This document shows, piece by piece, positions 43,778 to 52,130 of a DNA stretch of 64,000 bases (position 1 is the first letter of the stretch; every line of letters starts with the position of its first letter). A model generated the notes under the pieces. It was not told the DNA's origin and made no database searches. It saw only the letters and a program-made list of their open reading frames with translations. Origin of the DNA: Streptomyces ortus (GTDB lineage Bacteria > Actinomycetota > Actinomycetes > Streptomycetales > Streptomycetaceae); contig NZ_JAIFZO010000002.1 in the NCBI RefSeq assembly GCF_026341275.1, positions 6,292,118 to 6,356,117 on the forward strand. The letters are read 5' to 3'. Made by a program: the position numbers and the translations under genes.

Positions 43778-44233
43778 ATGCGGATCTCCGTCTCCTCCGA
43801 CATGGACGAACCCGTGGCCCGCGCGCTGGTCACGGAACTGCGCGAGCGCGGCCACGAAGTGCGGGCGTACGGGGCGTTGCGGCCCGGCGGCGACGCGCGG
43901 TGGGCGGTCTGTTCGGAGGCGGCGGCCCGTGATGTCGCCGCCGGGCGGGCCGACCAGGCCGTCGTGTGCTGCTGGACCGGCACCGGCGCCTGCCTCGCCG
44001 CGAACAAGGTGACGGGCGTACGGGCCGCCCTGTGCACGGACGCCTACACGGCCGACGGCGCCCGCCGCTGGAACGACGCCAACGTGCTGGCCCTCGGACT
44101 GCGGCTGACGTCCGGGCCGCTGCTCCAGGAGATCCTCGACGCCTGGTTCGACGCCGAGCCCAGCACGGACGCCGACGACCGCGAGAACATGTCCCACGTG
44201 ACGGAGATCGACCGCGGAGAAACCGGCTCGTAG
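43778..44233 (+). CDS. RpiB/LacA/LacB family sugar-phosphate isomerase-like protein
   Basis: 151 residues. MRISVSSDMDEPVARALVTELRERGHEVRAYG opens the fold, and AVVCCWTGTGACLAANKVTGVRAALC corresponds to the active-site loop (GxGTGIG... in RpiB), with the Cys general base in place. RARRWNDANVLALGLR holds the conserved Asn-Asp-Ala-Asn. Family enzymes interconvert aldose and ketose phosphates such as ribose-5-phosphate and ribulose-5-phosphate; the substrate here is unknown. The C-terminal tail is acidic and extended. ATG at 43778. Confidence 0.85.
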   Translation: MRISVSSDMDEPVARALVTELRERGHEVRAYGALRPGGDARWAVCSEAAARDVAAGRADQAVVCCWTGTGACLAANKVTGVRAALCTDAYTADGARRWNDANVLALGLRLTSGPLLQEILDAWFDAEPSTDADDRENMSHVTEIDRGETGS

Positions 44234-44234
44234 C

Positions 44235-44252
44235 CGGGGCCGTACGGCCCCG
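44235..44252. terminator. Palindromic hairpin between convergent rpiB-like and flippase-like genes
   Basis: CGGGGCCGTACGGCCCCG is a perfect 18-base palindrome directly after the rpiB stop and just before the stop of the convergent gene; it can end both transcripts. Confidence 0.7.
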
Positions 44253-44256
44253 CCGT

Positions 44257-45309
44257 TCACAGCACCTTGCGGTGCACCAGGGCCGACAGCACCAGCGCGC
44301 CCGGCAGCAGCGGCAGCCAGACCGTCAGGACGCGATAGCCGACGACGGTCGCCGCGGCGATCCCCACGGGCGCGCCGAACGCGACCATGGTGAACACCAG
44401 CGCCGCGTCCACGGGCCCGATCCCGCCGGGCGCGGGGACGGCCCCGACCGCCGTACTGGCCAGCAGCAGGGCGAGGACCACCTGGGTCCAGGACAGCGGC
44501 AGCCCGAGCGAGAAGCCGACCGTGGCGATCACGCTCCCCTGCAGCAGCGGGGTCGCCGCCGCCCCGCCCCAGAGGGCGATGATCCGGGCGGGCCGCCGGT
44601 GCAGCAGCCGTACGTCGGTCAGGGCGGTGCGTACGCAGTCCAGGGCCGGGCGGCGCAGCGGACGTACGGTCGTCACGAGCAGGGCGGCCGTGCCGAACCC
44701 GGCGGCGACGGAACCGGCGACCAGGGCCATGGTCCGTTCGTCCGGGACCAGTTCGGCGAGGTGCAGCAGGTCCGGATGGGCCACCACGAAGACCAGCAGC
44801 ACCATCGTCTTGGCGATCGGTCTGACCAGGGAGTACAGCGCGAGCGAGGCGGTGGCGCGCGGCAGGGGGATGCCCCGGCGCCGGAGGAAGCGCAGGGTGA
44901 CGGCGTGGGCGCCGATGCTCGCCGGGAGCACGTGGTTCGCGGCACCGGCGGCGAACTGCGAGGCGAGCAGCGGCCCCGGCGGCAGCCGGTCCGGCAGGGC
45001 GCCCTGGCGGGCGCACGCGGCGGCCACCCAGCCCAGGCAGGTGCACAGGACCGCGGCCAGCAGCCACCAGGGGTCGGCGGCGGCCAGCCGGACGGTTCCG
45101 TCGCGGACGGCCCGCCAGTCGGCCGCCGCCCAGGCCGCGATCAGCAGCAGGGGGAGCAGGGTCAGGGCCCAGCGGACCGCGCGCCCGACCGGGGGCAGGG
45201 GTGCGGGAGCCGGATCGGGGGCGGGCCCGGGGCAGGCGGGGGAGAGGCCCGGAGCGGGGTCGGGCGCGGCGAGCGCCCGGGGGACGGATTCGAGCGGGGG
45301 CGAGGACAC
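44257..45309 (-). CDS. Lysylphosphatidylglycerol synthase-type/flippase-like integral membrane protein (UPF0104)
   Basis: 350 residues with about eight membrane helices and a Pro/Ala-rich N-terminal tail of 40 residues. The late motif TAVGAVPAPGGIGPVDAALV, with QFAAGAANHVLPASIGAHAVTLRFL earlier, identifies the UPF0104 family, the membrane half of MprF-like proteins and related lipid flippases. There is no synthetase domain. A role in moving a lipid or lipid-linked sugar is an inference from the family. GTG start. Convergent with the rpiB-like gene. Confidence 0.85.
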   Translation of the reverse strand: MSSPPLESVPRALAAPDPAPGLSPACPGPAPDPAPAPLPPVGRAVRWALTLLPLLLIAAWAAADWRAVRDGTVRLAAADPWWLLAAVLCTCLGWVAAACARQGALPDRLPPGPLLASQFAAGAANHVLPASIGAHAVTLRFLRRRGIPLPRATASLALYSLVRPIAKTMVLLVFVVAHPDLLHLAELVPDERTMALVAGSVAAGFGTAALLVTTVRPLRRPALDCVRTALTDVRLLHRRPARIIALWGGAAATPLLQGSVIATVGFSLGLPLSWTQVVLALLLASTAVGAVPAPGGIGPVDAALVFTMVAFGAPVGIAAATVVGYRVLTVWLPLLPGALVLSALVHRKVL

Positions 45310-45528
45310 GGCGCACGTCGTCCTTCCGCGTCATACCCGCGCGGAGCGGGCGGACGGTCACGGCGAGACAGGCGGGGACTGCCGAAACATGCCCACCCGG
45401 TGTGACGCCATGGTGTCCGCAAGCCGACGGGGCGTGGACGGCCCGCCGTCGCGCACACGGCTCCGGCTCCTTTGTTGTGCCCACGCCCACCGACTCTCAA
45501 GCCCTCCCGCTGCCGGGCCCTTCCACTC

Positions 45529-46143
45529 TCAGGCCGGAGTGCCGGACTGCCCGCGTCCCTGGCTCCGGGCCGAGGTCGCTATCAGCTGGTCGATCAGCGC
45601 GATCAGTACGTCCCGGCACGATTCCCGGTCCCGGGCGTCGCAGAGCAGCACGTGCGCGTTGTCCGGCAGGGCCAGGGCCTCCCGGATCTCCTCCGGCGCG
45701 TACGGATGCTCGCCGTGGAAGCCGTTGACGCCGACGACGAACGGGATGCCCCGCCGCTCGAAGAAGTCGATGGCGGCGAAACTGGACTCCGGGCGGCGGA
45801 CGTCGACCAGCACCACGGCCCCCAGGGCGCCGATAGCCAGGTCGTTCCACATGAACCAGAACCGCTGCTGCCCGGGCGTGCCGAAGAGATACAGCACGAG
45901 TTCCTGGCTGAGCGTGATCCGCCCGAAGTCCAGGGCCACCGTGGTGGCGTGCTTCTCCGGGATACCGCCCAGGTCGTCGACCCCCAGGCCGGCCGCGGTG
46001 AGCGGTTCCTCGGTGCGCAGCGGCACGATCTCGCTGACCGAGCCGACCATGGTGGTCTTGCCCACGCCGAACCCGCCGGCGATCAGGATCTTCACCGTGT
46101 CGGGTGCTGAGGTGCCCTGGATGACGGGGCTAGAGCCGGCCAA
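45529..46143 (-). CDS. cvnD: Conservon GTPase-like protein CvnD
   Basis: 204 residues. P-loop GGFGVGKTTMVGSVSEI at about 23-39, switch region LFGTPGQQRFWFMW (the usual Asp of DxxG is Gly here, as in other CvnD proteins), and base-recognition region VVGVNGFHG in place of NKxD. It is thought to act as a small G-protein in a membrane complex with CvnA-C. The start is a TTG 5 bases after GAGGGA and overlaps the cvnC stop by 14 bases, which implies coupled translation. Confidence 0.92.
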   Translation of the reverse strand: MAGSSPVIQGTSAPDTVKILIAGGFGVGKTTMVGSVSEIVPLRTEEPLTAAGLGVDDLGGIPEKHATTVALDFGRITLSQELVLYLFGTPGQQRFWFMWNDLAIGALGAVVLVDVRRPESSFAAIDFFERRGIPFVVGVNGFHGEHPYAPEEIREALALPDNAHVLLCDARDRESCRDVLIALIDQLIATSARSQGRGQSGTPA

Positions 46144-46486
46144 GGCCGTCCCTCACTTTCTGCAGCAGGTCCAAGTCCGAGGTGCGGGAGATCTCACGCG
46201 GTGCCCTGGCGGTGATCCGCCCCGCCTCCAGCAGGTCGCTGAGCATGATGCAGACCACGCTCACCGGCAGATCGAGCTGGGCGGCCAGCTCCGCCACCAC
46301 GAGCGGCCGGACGCACAGCCGCAGGATCCGCGCCTGTTCGGGCTGCGGCCGCGCGGCCCGGGCGGGCGGCGGATCCACCGTGGTGACCGACGTGATGAGT
46401 GTGAAGTCGGCGCGGCTGGGCCGGGTGCGCCCGCCGGTCAGCGTGAACGGCCGGACGAGACGGCCCGCCGAGTCGCCTCCGTTCAC
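46130..46486 (-). CDS. cvnC: Conservon DUF742 protein CvnC
   Basis: 118 residues. LVRPFTLTGGRTRPSRADFTLITSV is the DUF742 opening; a winged-helix-like core follows (ILRLCVRPLVVAELAAQLDLPVSVVCIMLSDLLEAGRI). It belongs to the four-gene conservon and is believed to link the CvnA sensor to CvnD. GTG start one base after the cvnB stop. Confidence 0.93.
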   Translation of the reverse strand: MNGGDSAGRLVRPFTLTGGRTRPSRADFTLITSVTTVDPPPARAARPQPEQARILRLCVRPLVVAELAAQLDLPVSVVCIMLSDLLEAGRITARAPREISRTSDLDLLQKVRDGLGRL

Positions 46487-46487
46487 C

Positions 46488-46913
46488 TCACTCGCCAGTG
46501 TCGGTGGCGACGCCGGCCCGAGGTGCCGCGCTGAGGTGCTCGCCGATCTTCTTCACGAGCATGTTCATCTGGTACGCGACCACTCCGACGTCCGCGCCCC
46601 GGTTGGTGAGCACGGCCAGATGGGCACCGGGCCCGGCCGTGGTGAGGATCAGATAGCTGTTGGCCATCTCGATGAGCGCCTGCCGTACGGGTCCGCCGCG
46701 GAAGTCCATGCTGACGCCCTTGCTGAGGCTCATCAGGCCGGACGCGGTCGCCGCCAGCCGCTCGGCGTCGTCGCGCAGGAATCCCGTGGACCTGCTGACG
46801 ACCAGTCCGTCCTCGGAGAGCACGACGGCTTGGTTCACCTCGGCGACCCGGTCCACCAGTCCGGTGAGCAGCTGGTCGAGCTGACTGTGCGTGGCAGGGA
46901 TGGGGCGTGTCAT
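46488..46913 (-). CDS. cvnB: Conservon roadblock/LC7 protein CvnB
   Basis: About 141 residues of a single roadblock/LC7 domain (LDQLLTGLVDRVAEVNQAVVLSEDGLVVSRS ... YLILTTAGPGAHLAVLTNRGADVGVVAYQMNMLVKKIG). Such domains scaffold small GTPases, here CvnD. I prefer the ATG at 46913 (MTRPIPATH), which has AGGAC upstream; an ATG at 46928 overlaps the cvnA stop as ATGA and is possible instead. Confidence 0.93.
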   Translation of the reverse strand: MTRPIPATHSQLDQLLTGLVDRVAEVNQAVVLSEDGLVVSRSTGFLRDDAERLAATASGLMSLSKGVSMDFRGGPVRQALIEMANSYLILTTAGPGAHLAVLTNRGADVGVVAYQMNMLVKKIGEHLSAAPRAGVATDTGE

Positions 46914-46924
46914 TTCTCTGTCCT

Positions 46925-49420
46925 TCATGAGCGGTCAGCGGGCGGAGTCGAGGTGACGGAAGCGCCTTCGGGAGCGGCTTCTTCCCCTTGGTCGTACGAC
47001 GGATCCGCGTCGTTGTCACGCGCCTGGAGTGTTCCGCGCTGGAATCCGGCTAGGGAGGAGGCCGCGCGTTCCGCGGTGAAGTCGTCCAGGGAGCTGTCGG
47101 TCTCGTCGGCAGTGCCGGTCGAGGAGTCCTCACGCAACTCCGCGGCCAGGCTGGTCTGCGGCACCCGGCGCGGCAGCGCCCTGAGGCCGTCGCGCGCCGG
47201 GAGACCGCCCGGCCCGGAACGGCCCGCGTCGGAGCGGCCCGCCTCGGGACGGGGTCCGGCGGTGCCGGTCCGGGGGGCGGGCACCTCGGCCGTCCGCGCG
47301 CGGGCGACGGGCTGCGGCTCCCGTGAGCGTTCGTGCGTGGGCCCGTCCGGCTCGGCGTCCTCGGCGTTCCCGGTGTCCCGGGCGGTCGCGCTCTTCACGG
47401 CGACGGCTGCGGCGACGGCGCCCCGGGCCGGCTCCCCGGCCGCCCCGCGCGTCTCGCCGGCTTCCCGCGCGCCCCCGGCGGCGGACTCCGGGACCTCGCG
47501 CACCACGATCTCGTACGGGATCAGCACGATCGCGGTCGTGCCCCCGTACGGGGAGGGGCGCAGCGTGACGGTGATGCCGTGCCGGTTGGCGAGGCGGGCG
47601 ATCACGAACATGCCGAGCCGCAGGTCGTCGGCGAGGGCCACCACGTCGAACTGCGGGGGCACAGCCAACTGGGCGTTGAACGACGCGTAGTCGTCCTCGG
47701 ACATGCCGAGCCCGCGGTCCTCGATCTCCACCGCGAGGCCCTTGGCCACCAGCCCGGCCCGCACTCCGACGGGGCTGGGCGCGGGGGAGTACGTGGTCGC
47801 GTTGTCGATGAGCTCGGCGAGCAGGTGGATGACGTCGGCCACCGCGGGCGGCGCGAGGGCGACCTCCTCGTCGGTCTGCACCTCGACGCGCTGGTACTCG
47901 GCGACCTCGCCGACCGAGCTGCGCAGGATGTCGATCAGGGCGACCGGCTCGGTCCAGCTGCGGCCGGGCCGCTCACCGCTGATGATGACCAGGTTCTCCT
48001 CGTAGCGGCGCAACTGGGACGCCGTGGAGTCGAGTTCGTACAGGCCCTTGAGGATGTCCGGGTCCTGGTGCCTGCGCTCCAGCGCGTCGAGCTTGGTGAG
48101 CTGGAGGTTGACCAGGTTCTGGCTCTGCCGGGCGATGCCCAGGATGACCTTCTGGAAACCGCGCCGGGTGTCGGCCAGTTCCACCGCGGTGTTGACCGCC
48201 GTGCGCTGCGCGGTGTTGAACGCCTGCGCCACCTGGCCGAGTTCGTCGCGGCCGTAGTCCAGCTCGGGCGTCGCTGACTCCACGTCGACCGTCTCGCCGC
48301 GGTCGAGCCGCGCGACCACGTCGGGCAGCCGCTCCTCGGCCAGGCCGAGGGTGGCGAGCCGCAGTCCGCGCAGTCGGCGGGACAGCGAGCGGGTGATGCG
48401 CCAGGACATGAAGACGCACACCAGCAGGGCGACGAGTCCGGCGGCGCTCAGCGCGGCGGCCTTGATCAGCAGCGCCTCGGCCTGGTCGTCACTGCGCTGC
48501 AGCAGCGCCGACGTCTCCCGCTGGATCAGGGTGGAGTACTGCAGCCGGAGCTTGTCGTACGCCGAGGTCCAGCGCTTCTCCGCGTCCGGGAGGTCGATCC
48601 GGCCGCCGTCGCCGCCCTTCGCGCGGGCCGCGAGCACCTGCTCCTCGACGGTCTCCAGGGACTTCCAGTCCGAGCCCTGGAGGATCCGCTCGGTCTGGGT
48701 CTTGACCGAGCCGCGCAGCGACGGGATGAGCTGGTCCTCGACGAGGAAGCGCCGGGCGTTGACCAGCTGTGTGAAGTGGCTCCACGACTCGTCGTCGAGC
48801 TTGCCCGCCGGCCACACCAGGTGGAGCTGGGCGTCCTCCTGGGAGACCAGCTCCGCCGAGTGTTCGAGGGCGACGAGCGGGCCCGCCTGCGAGGTGAGTT
48901 CGCCGTCGTCGACCTGCGAGATCTCCTGGAAGGCGTGGATCTGGTCGTCGATGATCGCGGTGTACTGGTCCAGCGCCTGCTCGGGGGTGATGTCGGTGGG
49001 GTTGTCCACCTGCCCCCGGTAGTACTCCAGGCTGCCCACCGACGCGATGACCGAGTACATCCGGTCGCGGATACGGGCGGGTGCCTCCCGGATCCGGTCG
49101 GACTGGCCGACCAGCGTGGCGATGGCCTTGTCGGTACGCTCCCGCTGTGCGTCCAGCTCGGTGCGTGGGCCGTCGGGCGAGGCCAGCAGGACGGCCGACA
49201 GGCTGCGTTCCTTCTGCAGCGCCAGTGCCGCGTCGGTGCCCATGGCCCCGGTCGAGCGGCTGAGCCCGGTCTGGTCCCGCAGCCGCAGGCCCTCGGAGAA
49301 CATCTGGATCGTCGTCACACCCCACATGGCGGCGAGGGTGACGCTAGGAACCAGGGCCAGCAGGATCAGCGAGAGACGTATGGAGCCGAGACGGCGGCGG
49401 GAGCCGGTCCGTGGAGACAT
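46925..49420 (-). CDS. cvnA: Conservon sensor kinase-like protein CvnA (NIT domain, HATPase)
   Basis: 831 residues. Helix 1 (SLILLALVPSVTLAAMWGV), an extracellular nitrate/nitrite-sensing NIT-type domain (about 60-310), helix 2 (ALSAAGLVALLVCVFMSW), HAMP, then a dimer region and HATPase_c. The N box is AELIDNATTYSPAPS and G1 is EIEDRGLGMSE. In the dimer region the place where related kinases have LDHLATRMRR reads LDSTASQLRRYEENLV, so the canonical phospho-His is replaced. The last 190 residues are disordered and Pro/Ala/Arg-rich. ATG at 49420; cvnB overlaps or follows closely. Confidence 0.92.
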   Translation of the reverse strand: MSPRTGSRRRLGSIRLSLILLALVPSVTLAAMWGVTTIQMFSEGLRLRDQTGLSRSTGAMGTDAALALQKERSLSAVLLASPDGPRTELDAQRERTDKAIATLVGQSDRIREAPARIRDRMYSVIASVGSLEYYRGQVDNPTDITPEQALDQYTAIIDDQIHAFQEISQVDDGELTSQAGPLVALEHSAELVSQEDAQLHLVWPAGKLDDESWSHFTQLVNARRFLVEDQLIPSLRGSVKTQTERILQGSDWKSLETVEEQVLAARAKGGDGGRIDLPDAEKRWTSAYDKLRLQYSTLIQRETSALLQRSDDQAEALLIKAAALSAAGLVALLVCVFMSWRITRSLSRRLRGLRLATLGLAEERLPDVVARLDRGETVDVESATPELDYGRDELGQVAQAFNTAQRTAVNTAVELADTRRGFQKVILGIARQSQNLVNLQLTKLDALERRHQDPDILKGLYELDSTASQLRRYEENLVIISGERPGRSWTEPVALIDILRSSVGEVAEYQRVEVQTDEEVALAPPAVADVIHLLAELIDNATTYSPAPSPVGVRAGLVAKGLAVEIEDRGLGMSEDDYASFNAQLAVPPQFDVVALADDLRLGMFVIARLANRHGITVTLRPSPYGGTTAIVLIPYEIVVREVPESAAGGAREAGETRGAAGEPARGAVAAAVAVKSATARDTGNAEDAEPDGPTHERSREPQPVARARTAEVPAPRTGTAGPRPEAGRSDAGRSGPGGLPARDGLRALPRRVPQTSLAAELREDSSTGTADETDSSLDDFTAERAASSLAGFQRGTLQARDNDADPSYDQGEEAAPEGASVTSTPPADRS

Positions 49421-49656
49421 CGTCGTCCTAGAGCGATCAGCGGTGAGCAGGGGTCAGTCGCGGGGGAGTCGGGCGGGCGCGGGGTGTCGGATCGGCGTCG
49501 GGGCAGGGGACATCCGCGCAGGGTGAGCGCGTGTCCTGTACACACAGGGGGTCCGCAGGATGCTATCCGTACAAGTGACCGTACGTACCGTGAGTACCCC
49601 AAACCTTGTCACCGCCGTTATACGACGATCTCGGTCCGACGGCTTCGGCGGGCGGT

Positions 49657-50673
49657 TCAGCGGGTCCCGTTGGCCGCGTACTCGGCGACCGAGGCGACGT
49701 TCTCCCTCGTGACGAACGCCGGTCCGGTGAGCACCGGTTCCTCCCCGCCGCCGCTGACGTTGCCGTTGGTCTCGTACAGCCAGAACGCGTCCACGGCCAG
49801 GTATCCCTGCAGGTAGGGCTGCTGGTCCACGGCGAACTGGACGTCGCCGCTCTGCACGGACTTGACGATGTCGTTGTTGAGGTCGAAGGTGGCGATCTTC
49901 GCCTTGCTGTCCGCCTCCTTCACCGACTTCACGGCCGCGAGGGCGAACTGGGCGCCGTTCATCACGACTTCGTCGATGGTCGGGTCCTGGCGCAGCGCGG
50001 CGGCGACGGACTCGATCAGGGCGTCCTCGTCGGTGCCGTCCACGTAGACCAGGTCGGTACGGCCGCCGAAGGTCTTCTTGACGCCGGCGCAGCGGGCCTC
50101 CACGGCGACGTTGCCGCGCTCGTGGATGACGCACAGGGCGTGCTTGGCGCGCAGGGAGTCCAGCTTGTCGCCGACGGCCCGGCCCGCGACACTCTCGTCC
50201 TGGCCGAAGTACTGCATGAGGCCGCCGGGCTTCCAGGCGTCGATCCCGGAGTTGAGGCCGACCACCGGGATGCCCGCCGCCTTGGCCGCGGCGACCGCGC
50301 CCTTCATCGCCTCGGGCTTGGCGAGGGTGACCGCGATGCCGTCGACCTTGTCGGCGACCGCCTCGCGCACCAGCTTGGCCTGTCCGGCGGCGTCCGGGTC
50401 GCTCTGGTACGCCAGGTCGATGCCGTCCTTGGCGGCGGCGGCCTCGGCGCCCTTGCGCACCCGCTCCCAGAACGCGTCGTCCGGGGCGCTGTGGGTGATC
50501 AGGGCGACCTTGATCCCGGAGCCGCCCGCCTTGCCCGCCGTGGTGGCGTCCGAGTCGGTCCCGTCCGAGCCGGTGCAGCCGGACGCGAGCAGGGAGGCGG
50601 CGGCGCAGGCGGCGAGGGCGGCGGTGCCGCGCGCGGATCTGCCGGAAAGGGGGCGGGAGGGGGTGTGGGTCAT
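49657..50673 (-). CDS. Sugar ABC transporter-type substrate-binding lipoprotein (solitary)
   Basis: 338 residues. The lipobox is LASGC with Cys33. The mature part is a type-I periplasmic-binding fold of the ribose/LuxP group (IKVALITHSAPDDAFWERVRKGAEAAA, DGIAVTLAKPEAMKGAVAAAKAAGIPVVGLNSGID, IDEVVMNGAQFALAAVKSV, VQFAVDQQPYLQGYLAVD). No permease or ATPase gene is nearby. It lies 236 bases upstream of cvnA on the same strand, so it may feed a sensor and not a transporter. ATG at 50673. Confidence 0.88.
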   Translation of the reverse strand: MTHTPSRPLSGRSARGTAALAACAAASLLASGCTGSDGTDSDATTAGKAGGSGIKVALITHSAPDDAFWERVRKGAEAAAAKDGIDLAYQSDPDAAGQAKLVREAVADKVDGIAVTLAKPEAMKGAVAAAKAAGIPVVGLNSGIDAWKPGGLMQYFGQDESVAGRAVGDKLDSLRAKHALCVIHERGNVAVEARCAGVKKTFGGRTDLVYVDGTDEDALIESVAAALRQDPTIDEVVMNGAQFALAAVKSVKEADSKAKIATFDLNNDIVKSVQSGDVQFAVDQQPYLQGYLAVDAFWLYETNGNVSGGGEEPVLTGPAFVTRENVASVAEYAANGTR

Positions 50674-51002
50674 GGGGGAACAGCACCTCGCTGTGCGGCC
50701 GACAAGCGGACGGGGGGCGTCAAGTCGCTGTGACAGGCGGCGGGAGGAGGGTGCCGACCGTCCGACTTTTGCTGGCCGGAGCCAACCGTGTGTGACGCCC
50801 GGTCGTCAAGTGAGTGACCGCATGGCCCGAGTTGTGTGCTTTTGATTTGAGCGAGGGCTGAGCCTGAAGCCCCGGCGGGGGGCGGGGAACCGCGCGGCTT
50901 GCCCCCACCGGCCCGCGGACGTCGTCGGACGGTCCGCGGGCCGGCCTCGCACCGGATCGGCCCGGCCGCACGCCGAACCCGAACCCGCTCACGGCGGCGG
51001 CG
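50674..51002. other. 329-base gap; terminator hairpin and promoter, no gene
   Basis: A perfect 13-bp hairpin (arms 50908-50920 and 50932-50944, CCGGCCCGCGGAC, 11-base loop) ends the methyltransferase transcript. The AT-richer 50820-50860 stretch probably holds the promoter of the binding-protein gene. I see no open frame that looks coding. Confidence 0.55.
50908..50944 (-). terminator. Hairpin after the SAM-dependent methyltransferase gene
   Basis: Perfect 13-bp stem with 11-base loop, about 60 bases past the stop of the methyltransferase. Confidence 0.8.
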
Positions 51003-51851
51003 TCACCCCTTGCGGGCGATCGCCCCGTACATCGCGATGTCCTCGTCCCGGACACCCTCCTCGCCCGTGCCGTCCGGATGCCACTTGTGCACCTGGACGA
51101 TGCCGGGCTCGACCAGGTCGAGACCATCGAAGAACTCCTCGGCCTCGCCGAGCGTCCGCAGCCGCATCGGCATGCCGCGCGCCGCGTACTCGCGGGCGAC
51201 CCGTCCGACCTCCTCCGGCGCGAACTCGGCCGTGCCGATGGTCATCGCCAGATAGCTGCCCGAGGGCAGGGAGTCCAGCAGACGGCGGACGATACCGACC
51301 GCGTCGTCCTCGTCCAGTACGAAGTGGACGATCGCGATGACGGTCAGCGCGACCGGCTTGTCCAGGTCCAGGGTCTCCAGGAACTCCGCGGAGCCCAGCA
51401 CGGCCTCCGGGTGCTGGAAGTCGGCCTCGATGTACGCCGTCCTGCCCTCGGGGGTGCTGGCGAGCAGCCCCTGGGACAGGGTGAGGACGATGGGGTCGTT
51501 GTCCACGTAGACCACCCGGGACTCGGGGGCCACCGACTGGGCGATCTCGTGGAGGTTCGGCGAGGTGGGGATACCGGTGCCGATGTCCAGGAACTGGCGT
51601 ATCCCCGCGCTCTCGGCGAGCCAGCGCACCGCGCGGTTCATCCAGTCGCGGTTGGCACGCATGTGCACGGGCATGGCGGGCCACTCCCGCACCATGGCGT
51701 CGCCCGCCTCCTTGTCGGCGGGGTAGTAGTCCTTGCCGCCCAGGATGTAGTCGTAGATGCGGGCCGAGTGCGCGCTCTCGGTGTCGATCCGGTCGGCAGG
51801 CCATCCGTCGTTGTCGGGCAACGCCGATCTCCCATCATGTCGTCGGTTCAC
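51003..51851 (-). CDS. SAM-dependent methyltransferase (DUF574 / Methyltransf_19)
   Basis: 282 residues. HSARIYDYILGGKDYYPADKEAGD is the DUF574 opening; IRQFLDIGTGIPTSPNLHEIAQ binds SAM, VVYVDNDPIVLT carries the ribose-binding Asp and VIAIVHFVLDEDD follows. The substrate is unknown. Genes of this family lie beside XRE and DUF397 genes in many Streptomyces loci. GTG at 51851 is listed; a TTG at 51821 (MPDNDGWPADRID) has a better GGGAGA site and may be the true start. The DUF397 gene is 40 bases upstream on the same strand. Confidence 0.88.
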   Translation of the reverse strand: MNRRHDGRSALPDNDGWPADRIDTESAHSARIYDYILGGKDYYPADKEAGDAMVREWPAMPVHMRANRDWMNRAVRWLAESAGIRQFLDIGTGIPTSPNLHEIAQSVAPESRVVYVDNDPIVLTLSQGLLASTPEGRTAYIEADFQHPEAVLGSAEFLETLDLDKPVALTVIAIVHFVLDEDDAVGIVRRLLDSLPSGSYLAMTIGTAEFAPEEVGRVAREYAARGMPMRLRTLGEAEEFFDGLDLVEPGIVQVHKWHPDGTGEEGVRDEDIAMYGAIARKG

Positions 51852-51892
51852 GGTGAACGCTCAAGCACCAGCAGGAGTTTCGGAACAGCGGT

Positions 51893-52129
51893 TCAGAGCA
51901 GGAAGTCCGCGCGGCCGGCCTTCACGCCCGCGAGGAAACTCGTCATCTCACGCGGGGTGAAGACCAGCGCCGGACCGTCGGGGTCGGTGGACTGGCGCAG
52001 CGCGACCCGGCCGTCGCCGAGCTTCTTCGCCTCGACGCAGGCACCGCCCGCGTCGTCGCTCCACGGCTTGTACCAGCCGCGGTTGCCGAGTTCGCGGGAC
52101 GGAATGCCGTTGCGTATGTGGTGGTGCAC
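51893..52129 (-). CDS. DUF397 domain-containing protein
   Basis: 78 residues of a single DUF397 domain: RGWYKPWSDDAGGACVEAKKLGDGRVALRQSTDPDGPALVFTPREMTSFLAGVKAGRADFL, with the SxxxGxCVEVA-like core. Members (BldB- and WhiJ-associated) pair with an adjacent XRE regulator and antagonise or modulate it during differentiation. The GTG at 52129 has AAGGAG 7 bases upstream and comes one base after the stop of the XRE gene, so the pair is co-translated. Confidence 0.92.
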   Translation of the reverse strand: MHHHIRNGIPSRELGNRGWYKPWSDDAGGACVEAKKLGDGRVALRQSTDPDGPALVFTPREMTSFLAGVKAGRADFLL

Positions 52130-52130
52130 G

